Made by a program: the position numbers and the translations under genes. DNA of 36,306 nt from Gammaproteobacteria bacterium (GTDB taxonomy: Bacteria > Pseudomonadota > Gammaproteobacteria > Steroidobacterales > GCA-2729495). The notes under the pieces were generated by a model. That model was not told the origin of the DNA. It ran no database searches and saw only the letters and a list, made by a program, of their open reading frames with translations. The DNA lies in the NCBI GenBank assembly GCA_024277915.1, contig JAJRUG010000105.1, positions 1-36,306 of the forward strand, given 5' to 3'. Below, one piece after another: positions 24,208 to 30,462 of this stretch (position 1 is the stretch's first letter; each line of letters opens with the position of its first letter).

Positions 24208-24990
24208 TTACAGGTTGTTATTCAAATACTGGAGCATCTGATCACTCGTGGAAATTGCCTTTGAGTTCATCTCATAGGCACGTTGTGTTTCAATCATGCT
24301 GACCAGTTCTTCAACAACATTGACGTTGGATCCTTCCAGTGCGCCCTGCACCAGGCTGCCCAGCCCGTTGAGGCCGGGAGTTCCGATCTGGGGCGTGCCG
24401 CTGGCGGCAGTTTCAAGGAACAGGTTTTCTCCCCGTGGCTCCAGTCCTGCCGGATTCAGGAAATCAGCGGTTTGCAAAGTCCCGACTGTGGTCGGATCAG
24501 TCTGATCGGAGAAAGTTGCCTGGATCAGGCCGTCCACCGAAATAGTGAGGGTTTCAAGCCGGTCGGGAAGCGTGATTGCCGGCTGGATTTCGTAGCCGGA
24601 CGCTGTCACCAGTCGACCGTTGGCATCTGATTTGAATGAGCCGTCCCGTGTATAGGCAAGGTTGCCGTCCGGCAACAAGACCTGGAACAGTCCCCGACCC
24701 TGGATCATTACATCAAGCTGGTTTCCGGTCTGGGTGTGCGTACCCTGCGAAAAATTCTTTTCCGTGGATACAATGCGGACACCCGTTCCCATCATCAATC
24801 CCGATGGGGATTGCGTATTCTGGGAGGTGGCACTGCCCGCCTGAGAGATATTCTGATACATCAGATCTTCGAACACAGCACGGCTTTGTTTGAAGCCGGT
24901 CGTGTTGACGTTGGCAAGATTATTGGATATCAGAGACATACGTGCCTGTTGAGCATCCAGTCCGGTTTTCGCTATCCATAGTGATTGCAT
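24208..24990 (-). CDS. flgG: Flagellar distal rod protein FlgG
   Basis: FlgG builds the distal rod. The 260-residue product starts [47 protein letters not shown], with the rod-family motif [12 protein letters not shown]. It then shows [50 protein letters not shown] and ends [38 protein letters not shown]. Length and motifs match FlgG exactly. It lies 45 nt after flgF. Confidence 0.97.
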   Translation of the reverse strand: MQSLWIAKTGLDAQQARMSLISNNLANVNTTGFKQSRAVFEDLMYQNISQAGSATSQNTQSPSGLMMGTGVRIVSTEKNFSQGTHTQTGNQLDVMIQGRGLFQVLLPDGNLAYTRDGSFKSDANGRLVTASGYEIQPAITLPDRLETLTISVDGLIQATFSDQTDPTTVGTLQTADFLNPAGLEPRGENLFLETAASGTPQIGTPGLNGLGSLVQGALEGSNVNVVEELVSMIETQRAYEMNSKAISTSDQMLQYLNNNL

Positions 24991-25035
24991 GTTCTGTTTC
25001 CTCTTGGTGTTTCTACTTGGCTGTTTCCTTCAGGT

Positions 25036-25776
25036 TCAGCCGTTTCTCATCAGGCTGGCGGCAGCCTGGCTGTTTTCATCGGCGGTATTCATCGCCCGTA
25101 TCTGCATTTCGTAAAGCCGGGAAAACTCGATCATCTCAACCAGTGCCTGAGTGGCATTGACGTTGGATGACTCCAGTTGACCATTCGCTACTTTGACACT
25201 GGTATCCGGTACCGCGTTTTCTCCATTTCTGAGGCGAAATGCACCGTCCTGGCCACGAGTCATTTCGGAGTTGGCCGGGTTCACCAGTTTGAGCCGGTTA
25301 ACAATTGCAATCCCGTTAGGTGCTTGCCCCATGGGTATGATGGAAATCTCGCCATCAGCACCAACGTTGAGTTCTTCAAAAGGTGGTATGGAGATAGGCC
25401 CGCCATTGCCAATGACCAGATTGCCGGTAGCGGTTTCCAGCATGCCGGAAGTGTTGACGCGCAGGTTACCTGCCCGGGTATACGCTTCTTCTCCGTTGGC
25501 ATCCTGAATTGCCAGCCAGCCGCTGCCCTGAATCGCAATGTCGAGGCTTCGGCCGGTTTGCATTGATGCACCGTAGCTTGTATTCCACGATTCCTTACCG
25601 GCAGTGACATTGATTTGCGTTGCCAGACCCGGGCCTTCCACCGGTGTGCTTTCCAGTGTATGGCGCAGGGCCCGAAACCCGGTCGTCGATATGTTCGCCA
25701 GATTATGGCTGACGACCGACTGGGCCCGCAGCGCCTCCCGGGCTCCGTTCATTGCTGTATAGATCATGTGATCCAT
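25036..25776 (-). CDS. flgF: Flagellar proximal rod protein FlgF
   Basis: FlgF is one of the proximal rod proteins. The 246 residues start MDHMIYTAMNGAREALRAQSVVSHNLANISTTGFRA, characteristic of FlgF, and continue with RSLDIAIQGSGWLAIQDANGEEAYTRAGNLRVNTSGMLETATGNLVIG. The C-terminus has SNVNATQALVEMIEFSRLYEMQIRAMNTADENSQAAASLMRN. It lies 34 nt downstream of flgE, and no separate promoter was found in the gap. Confidence 0.97.
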   Translation of the reverse strand: MDHMIYTAMNGAREALRAQSVVSHNLANISTTGFRALRHTLESTPVEGPGLATQINVTAGKESWNTSYGASMQTGRSLDIAIQGSGWLAIQDANGEEAYTRAGNLRVNTSGMLETATGNLVIGNGGPISIPPFEELNVGADGEISIIPMGQAPNGIAIVNRLKLVNPANSEMTRGQDGAFRLRNGENAVPDTSVKVANGQLESSNVNATQALVEMIEFSRLYEMQIRAMNTADENSQAAASLMRNG

Positions 25777-25810
25777 GAGGTCTTTCCGTGTTTCTCGCAG
25801 CTATCGGTTA

Positions 25811-27007
25811 TTAGCGAATGTTGATAATCGTCTGGGTGACTGAGTCCATCGTCGAGATGACCTGGGCATTGGCCTGGAACAGGCGCTGAGCCGTGATCAT
25901 ATTGACCAGTTGCTCGGTCAGATCAACATTGGAAGTCTCCAGGGCACCTGACTGAATGCCACCGAAGTTTGATTCAGTGGCTTCGCCACGTTGTGGAAGA
26001 CCGGAGGTAAAGGTTTCCTGCCAGGAGGTGTCGCTGACTTTCTGCAGCCCTTCAGGGTTTGAGAAGTTGGCCAGTGCTATCTTGCCCAGCGGGACGGATT
26101 GACCATTTGAAAACCGGGCGAAAGCTACACCCGTCACATCAATCTCGACACTTCGTAGCCGGCCGGAAGCACGGCCGTCAGGGTTGATGCTGTTGACGAC
26201 GAAATTGGAACCAAATTGGGTGGTGGCTGATAAGTCCAGATCCACGACCATATTCGCCGCACCGGCACCCGGGTCAAAGGAGGGGAAGCTCAGCACGCCG
26301 TTCGCAGGTGAACTAATGATGCCCGCATTGGAAAAATCGAAAGCCTGGGGGGTGCCGATGATATTGCCGTCAACCACCAGCCTGGCTTCCCAGCCCGCCG
26401 GGGCTTTTGAGAAAAAGTAGGTGCCGGTGTGTGCTACGCCGAGTGAGTCGAACAGAACCGTAGAGGTGCTCTGGTTGTAGGTATCCGGATCATTAGGGTC
26501 GAATGGTGAGATCGCAGGCGCTGTTGCACTGGCCGGAAGGTTGATGTTCATATCGACCAGGGTGGATGCTAGTGGCGGACTGATATCAGTCGTGATCTGC
26601 AGATCGGTTAGTGTGCCGGTATTAAATGATCCATCAGACTGTGCAGGGTAAACCTGCAGTCGCTCCCCCTCGGCATTCTGCACGAAACCTGTAGAGTCCA
26701 GGCCGAATGCGCCTACCCGTGAGTAAAGCAGGGCACCATCATCGTTGACTACAAAAAAACCGTTGCCACTGATGGACAGATCGAGCTGCCGCCCAGTGAT
26801 TTCTACATTACCCTGGGTAAACTGTTGGCGAACGCTGGTGAGTCGTACGCCGTTACCGATACCATTGGCTTCTCCCGAGAAAACATCTGCGAACTCGGCC
26901 CGTGATTCCTTGAAACCATAAGTGTTCGCGTTGGCGATATTGTTGGAAGTGATCTGAAGATCGGTTGATGCGGCATTCAGTCCGCTTAGTGCTACTTGAA
27001 AAGACAT
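25811..27007 (-). CDS. flgE: Flagellar hook protein FlgE
   Basis: FlgE is the subunit of the flexible hook. The 398-residue product has the N-terminal motif SGLNAASTDLQITSNNIANANTYGFKESRAEFADVF, the central ITGRQLDLSISGNGFFVVNDDGALLYSRVGAFGLD segment and a variable surface domain (about residues 140-290). The C-terminus contains NFGGIQSGALETSNVDLTEQLVNMITAQRLFQANAQVISTMDSVTQTIINI. It lies 56 nt downstream of flgD in the flgB operon. Confidence 0.97.
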   Translation of the reverse strand: MSFQVALSGLNAASTDLQITSNNIANANTYGFKESRAEFADVFSGEANGIGNGVRLTSVRQQFTQGNVEITGRQLDLSISGNGFFVVNDDGALLYSRVGAFGLDSTGFVQNAEGERLQVYPAQSDGSFNTGTLTDLQITTDISPPLASTLVDMNINLPASATAPAISPFDPNDPDTYNQSTSTVLFDSLGVAHTGTYFFSKAPAGWEARLVVDGNIIGTPQAFDFSNAGIISSPANGVLSFPSFDPGAGAANMVVDLDLSATTQFGSNFVVNSINPDGRASGRLRSVEIDVTGVAFARFSNGQSVPLGKIALANFSNPEGLQKVSDTSWQETFTSGLPQRGEATESNFGGIQSGALETSNVDLTEQLVNMITAQRLFQANAQVISTMDSVTQTIINIR

Positions 27008-27063
27008 GTGTTGACTCCTGCTTGCTGATCGATTGGAATTTGGCTGGCTACGTGATTGGTTGA

Positions 27064-27735
27064 TTACATGATGGCCCTGATTTTCGTCAGGCTGATTTCT
27101 TCACCTGTTTCCGTGGTGATTCGTGTGCCCGCACCATCGGGTGACAGCGTGACGCTTTGAACCTGCGTTCTCATCAGGGTACTCAGCGCCAGCTCTTCAC
27201 TGCCATCGCGAACTGCTGCGGTAAATTGATAGGTTCCGGGGGGCGCTTGCTGCCCGTTGGACATCGCGCCATCCCATTGAAACTGAATGGTTCCTGATTG
27301 CCGGGCACCGAGGTCTATTTCCCTGATCGGTTGCCCGAAGGCGTCGAAAATCCTGACGAATGCAGTATTTGAATTGAAGGGGAGCTCAACAGCGCCTTGC
27401 ATTGGTTCGCTGGTAGATAATTGCCCCGTGTTTCCCTCGGCCAGCACAGTGCGGCCGACCATACTCGATGCCTGCAGTGCCTGGCTTGCATACATCGCAT
27501 CAGTGAGCGATGTGAGTGAGCTGCTCATTTCACCAATTCCGGAAACAGTGCTGAACTGGGCCAGCTGGCCGAGAAATTCACCGTTTTCCATTGGGGAGAA
27601 AGGATCCTGATTACTGAATTGGGTGATCATCAGCTTCAGAAACTGCTCCTGGCCCAGCTGACTGGAATCGTCATTGCGTACCGGTGCGGCAGTCAGTCCT
27701 TCGATGCCAAGATTTGAGCCGGGAATATTGATCAT
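27064..27735 (-). CDS. flgD: Flagellar hook cap protein FlgD
   Basis: FlgD is the scaffold cap for hook assembly and is discarded when the hook is complete. The 223 residues include the N-terminal export region, the conserved LGQEQFLKLMITQFSNQDPFSPMENGEFLGQLAQFSTVSGIGEM motif and a C-terminal FlgD Ig-like/tudor domain with FVRIFDAFGQPIREIDLG and FQWDGAMSNGQQAPPGTYQFTAAV. It starts 16 nt after flgC. Confidence 0.96.
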   Translation of the reverse strand: MINIPGSNLGIEGLTAAPVRNDDSSQLGQEQFLKLMITQFSNQDPFSPMENGEFLGQLAQFSTVSGIGEMSSSLTSLTDAMYASQALQASSMVGRTVLAEGNTGQLSTSEPMQGAVELPFNSNTAFVRIFDAFGQPIREIDLGARQSGTIQFQWDGAMSNGQQAPPGTYQFTAAVRDGSEELALSTLMRTQVQSVTLSPDGAGTRITTETGEEISLTKIRAIM

Positions 27736-27751
27736 CAGTTAGTGCTCCTGT

Positions 27752-28162
27752 TTACTGGCCAAGCGAGAGGGTGCGCAGCAACATTTCCTTGGAAGTGTTG
27801 AGCACCTCGACGCTGTTCTGATATGAGCGTGATGCGGAAATCATGTTGACCATCTCGTCAACAATGTTCACGTTGGACATATATACATAGCCTTCGTCAT
27901 CAGCATTCGGATGACCTGGCTCAAAGACTTTGTTTGGCTCCGCGCCGGCCTGGACGATACCAGTCACCCTGACACTCGCGGATGCCTGGTCACCGGACTC
28001 ACTCATAATTGTCTGAAATACCGGTTGGCGAGAGCGATAGGCACCTTCAACTGTACTTGCCGCGGTATTGGCATTTGCCAGATTGCTTGCGGTGGTGTTC
28101 AGTCGCACCGACTGTGCGCTCATTGAAGAGCCGGCGATATCAAATACGTTTAACAGACCCAT
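27752..28162 (-). CDS. flgC: Flagellar proximal rod protein FlgC
   Basis: FlgC is a proximal rod subunit. The 136 residues start MGLLNVFDIAGSSMSAQSVRLNTTASNLANANT and end VNIVDEMVNMISASRSYQNSVEVLNTSKEMLLRTLSLGQ, both family signatures. The central RQPVFQTIM and GHPNADDEGYVYMSNVN segments also match. The start is 2 nt after the flgB stop, implying tight coupling. Confidence 0.97.
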   Translation of the reverse strand: MGLLNVFDIAGSSMSAQSVRLNTTASNLANANTAASTVEGAYRSRQPVFQTIMSESGDQASASVRVTGIVQAGAEPNKVFEPGHPNADDEGYVYMSNVNIVDEMVNMISASRSYQNSVEVLNTSKEMLLRTLSLGQ

Positions 28163-28164
28163 GA

Positions 28165-28560
28165 TTAACGTCTTCCTGTAATAGCCAGCTTGATTCCGCC
28201 GATCTGGGCATTCAGAAAGGTCAGCGTGGCCTGGTAACGAACAGATGTTTCGGCGATTGCTGCACTTTCCTGCTGTGCATCAACTGTATTGCCGTCCAAT
28301 GAAGGTTGTACGGGCACCCGGTACATGACTGAAGCCATATCCGGTCCGGCCGTTGCCCTGATATGACCGCTGCGTGTAGTGACCTGTTGCAGGTCCTGGC
28401 TACCGGCAGATTGCATGGCGGCTTTAAAATCGATATCCCGCGCCTTGTACCCGGGTGTATCTGCGTTTGCCATGTTCGAAGCAAGCAACTCCATACGCTG
28501 GTTTCCCATCGCTAATGCGCGGGCATTGGTTGCCAGGTATTTGTTAATGTCCAGTGACAT
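28165..28560 (-). CDS. flgB: Flagellar proximal rod protein FlgB
   Basis: FlgB is a proximal rod subunit and the first gene of the flgBCDEFGHIJKL run. The ATG at 28560 gives 131 residues starting MSLDINKYLATNARALAMGNQRMELLASNMANADTPGYKARDIDF, with a GGAG site about 8 nt upstream. The open frame extends to 28602, but that part runs into the promoter leader and is not FlgB-like. The C-terminal RYQATLTFLNAQIGGIKLAITGR is typical. A perfect sigma-54 promoter lies 66 nt upstream. Confidence 0.96.
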   Translation of the reverse strand: MSLDINKYLATNARALAMGNQRMELLASNMANADTPGYKARDIDFKAAMQSAGSQDLQQVTTRSGHIRATAGPDMASVMYRVPVQPSLDGNTVDAQQESAAIAETSVRYQATLTFLNAQIGGIKLAITGRR

Positions 28561-28625
28561 GCTTCGCTCCGTTTGTCCTTTGGATTCCCTGTGGAATCGC
28601 AATGGTGTGATTCGAAAGGCTTAAT

Positions 28626-28640
28626 GCAAAAGCTGTGCCA
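28626..28640 (-). promoter_or_regulatory. Sigma-54 promoter for flgB operon
   Basis: The minus strand reads TGGCACAGCTTTTGC, an exact match to TGGCAC-N5-TTGC. The predicted leader to the flgB ATG is about 55 nt. Repeated GGAAT/ATTCC motifs flank the element on both sides. Confidence 0.88.
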
Positions 28641-28689
28641 ACGCTGGAATTGTGTGATTCCACGGGTTATTGCGACAGGGGTGGCAAAG

Positions 28690-28712
28690 GTTTACCGCTC
28701 AAGCGGCAAAAC
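28690..28712. promoter_or_regulatory. Near-palindrome (CCGCT-CA-AGCGG core) in the flgB-flgA gap
   Basis: The core CCGCTCAAGCGG has perfect 5-bp arms, and the symmetry extends outward (GTTTA on the left, CAAAAC on the right, with one mismatch). It lies about 50 bp upstream of the flgB sigma-54 promoter, a plausible enhancer position for FlrC. The binding protein is not known. Confidence 0.4.
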
Positions 28713-28723
28713 GGGACAGGGCT

Positions 28724-28737
28724 GGCAATCAATTGCC
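28724..28737. promoter_or_regulatory. FleQ/FlrA-like palindrome in the flgB-flgA gap
   Basis: GGCAATCAATTGCC has perfect 6-bp arms and matches the FleQ consensus GTCAATAAATTGAC at 11 of 14 positions, with the outer changes symmetric. It is almost midway between the predicted flgB and flgA starts (roughly 115-120 bp from each), so one site could serve both. Confidence 0.45.
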
Positions 28738-28825
28738 GGCCTTGATCCGGAAATCATTTTCCGCTGAACTGCTTTTTGGCGGACTCTATATATAGGGTCG
28801 TATAAGGTGCTGTCATGAAATAAAC

Positions 28826-28840
28826 CGGCATGGTTTTTGC
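28826..28840 (+). promoter_or_regulatory. Possible sigma-54 promoter for flgA
   Basis: CGGCATGGTTTTTGC matches TGGCAC-N5-TTGC with two changes. If used, transcription would start only about 3 nt before the flgA ATG at 28855. The transcript would then be nearly leaderless, so either the promoter or the start codon is uncertain. Confidence 0.45.
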
Positions 28841-28854
28841 ATCACTATCAGCCT

Positions 28855-29562
28855 ATGAACAACTACCAAAGGTTTCTGGCCGCTTTTTGCCTGCTATTGA
28901 TGTTACCTGCCAAGGTTTTGGCGGGCGAATGGCAGTTGCACGCCGATATATTGGCTGTTGCAGCATCAACGGCCCGGTCCGGGGCCGGCCTTGATGGTGG
29001 CCGGGTCAGGGCTGTGGCGGACAAGATTGATCCACGGCTGCGACTGGTGGCCTGCTCACAGCCGCTGGCGGGCGATATTCCCTATGGCAACAAGAAAGCG
29101 TCACGAGTAACCGTGGAAGTACAATGCCCCGGAACTCAGCCGTGGAAGGTATATGTACCCGTCAAGCTGGCAAGACTGCAAAGAGTGGTCGTCGTGAACC
29201 GGCCGTTACCCAGGGGCGCCATTCTGACAAAAGAGGTGATCAGTGTTGCGGAACGGGATATAGGTTCTTTGTCGAGGGGATACCTTCTGAATGTTGAACA
29301 TGCAATAGGTCAGCGGTTGCGACGTGCTGTGATGAGCGGTACGGTAATGACACCGTCTGCTCTGGAAAACCCGCCGATGATCAAACGAGGTCAACGGGTA
29401 ACTGTTGAAGCGCGGTCCGGAGCGATAACTGTCCGATCTGCCGGTATTGCAAAATCTGACGGTGTGTTTGGACAGGTGATCAATGTGGAAGGCATTCGCT
29501 CAAAGCGGAAAATACAGGCAATTGTCAGGTCAGCCCAGTCTGTTGAGGTGCTGTTAAACTAA
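28855..29562 (+). CDS. flgA: Flagellar P-ring assembly chaperone FlgA
   Basis: FlgA is a periplasmic chaperone that helps FlgI form the P ring. The 235-residue precursor from ATG 28855 has a signal peptide (RFLAAFCLLLMLPAKVLA). A SAF-type domain follows with DPRLRLVACSQPL, SRVTVEVQCPGTQPWKVYVPV, VVVNRPLPRGAILTKEVISVAERDI and the C-terminal IKRGQRVTVEARSGAITVRSAGIAKSDGVFGQVINVE. The Cys pair resembles the FlgA disulfide. A TTG at 28837 also opens the frame but overlaps the sigma-54-like element. It is divergent from flgB and leads the flgAMN group. Confidence 0.94.
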   Translation: MNNYQRFLAAFCLLLMLPAKVLAGEWQLHADILAVAASTARSGAGLDGGRVRAVADKIDPRLRLVACSQPLAGDIPYGNKKASRVTVEVQCPGTQPWKVYVPVKLARLQRVVVVNRPLPRGAILTKEVISVAERDIGSLSRGYLLNVEHAIGQRLRRAVMSGTVMTPSALENPPMIKRGQRVTVEARSGAITVRSAGIAKSDGVFGQVINVEGIRSKRKIQAIVRSAQSVEVLLN

Positions 29563-29583
29563 TGAATTATGTAAATGAATCTC

Positions 29584-29611
29584 TAAAGTTTGGCATACAG
29601 GGTGCCGATAA
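29584..29611 (+). promoter_or_regulatory. Sigma-28 promoter for flgM
   Basis: A -35 TAAAGTTT starting at 29584 and a -10 GCCGATAA at 29604-29611 both match the sigma-28 consensus exactly. The spacing from TAAA to GCCGATAA is 16 nt, one more than the usual 15. It would let sigma-28 drive its own anti-sigma factor, a known feedback. Confidence 0.82.
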
Positions 29612-29655
29612 CACATTTCGGGGTACCTTGGCGTACCACCCGGAGGTATGAAAAA

Positions 29656-29967
29656 ATGGTAGATAAAATAAATACTTACGTAGCCCGTAGTCTTGACACA
29701 AGCAAGGCGAACAGCCGGCCTGTTGAACATAAAGGCCAGGCAGATCGTGGTGTTTCAACTCAGGCGCCCAAAGGCGGGACTGATGCAGTGAGCCTCACTG
29801 ATACAGCGACCAACCTGAAAAGAATTGAGCTGAGCTTGTCTGATGTACCGGAAGTGAACAGAGCAAGAGTTGAGGAAATACGGCAACAGGTTCAGTCCGG
29901 AGAGTACAAGATTGATCTCCCGTCACTGGCTGACAAGCTGATCAGCATGGACAAGGATCTGGGTTGA
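29656..29967 (+). CDS. flgM: Anti-sigma-28 factor FlgM
   Basis: FlgM holds FliA (sigma-28) inactive until the hook is finished and FlgM is exported. The start at 29656 (after a GGAGG site 9 nt upstream) gives 103 residues. The N-terminal half is polar and disordered. The C-terminal half carries the sigma-binding helices: DAVSLTDTATNLKRIELSLSDVPEVNRARVEEIRQQVQSGEYKIDLPSLADKLI, a clear FlgM signature. The frame is open upstream to 29590, but that region overlaps the promoter. It is followed 10 nt later by flgN. Confidence 0.95.
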   Translation: MVDKINTYVARSLDTSKANSRPVEHKGQADRGVSTQAPKGGTDAVSLTDTATNLKRIELSLSDVPEVNRARVEEIRQQVQSGEYKIDLPSLADKLISMDKDLG

Positions 29968-29977
29968 GGATTATTTG

Positions 29978-30415
29978 ATGAGTCAGTTACAAGACCAGCG
30001 TGCCCGACTAGTGAACCTGCTTGATCAGGAGATCGAGACAGTTTCAGCGATACTTGAATGTCTGCACAGTGAGCAGGCGGCGCTGACTGCGCGTGATTCG
30101 GATGCAGTGATCCGCATCGCCGGGGAAAAAGCTGCGAAGCTTGCGCTTGCTGAAGATCTGGGCACACAGCGGCGGGGTTTTTCGCAAGAAGTCACTTCCA
30201 GAGCAATAGATAATAAAAAGCAGGAGCTCAAGGCTCTGACCATCAACTGCCGCGAGCTGAATGATGCCAACGGATTACTGATTCGCCGGCAGCAACAGCG
30301 GGTAGAGACATCCCTGAATCTTATTACGGGTGGCCGGGTTGAGCCATCTGTTTATGGCCCCGATGGCGGGAAGCCGACCCAGCTACGCAGCCGCGCGCCG
30401 TTGGCATCAGTCTGA
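29978..30415 (+). CDS. flgN: FlgN-type chaperone for FlgK and FlgL
   Basis: FlgN is the export chaperone for the junction proteins FlgK and FlgL. The 145-residue product (ATG 29978, GAGGA site 7 nt upstream; the preceding TTG at 29975 also fits) is mostly helical: LVNLLDQEIETVSAILECLHSEQAALTARDSDAVIRIAGEKAAKLALAEDL. It ends with the family-like LIRRQQQRVETSLNLITGG region and a short tail containing VYGPDGG. Position after flgM supports the name. It is the last gene of the flagellar cluster, convergent with the kinase gene and separated by 47 bp with no obvious terminator. Confidence 0.9.
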   Translation: MSQLQDQRARLVNLLDQEIETVSAILECLHSEQAALTARDSDAVIRIAGEKAAKLALAEDLGTQRRGFSQEVTSRAIDNKKQELKALTINCRELNDANGLLIRRQQQRVETSLNLITGGRVEPSVYGPDGGKPTQLRSRAPLASV

Positions 30416-30462
30416 AAAGTTTCTTTCCCGGATCCAGGCGACCGGCTCAGGTGGTGTGATCA

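Noticed and set aside
28789-28798. TATATATA run upstream of flgA as a housekeeping promoter
   Set aside because: No convincing -35 element at a 16-18 bp distance; kept only as an alternative in the flgA finding.
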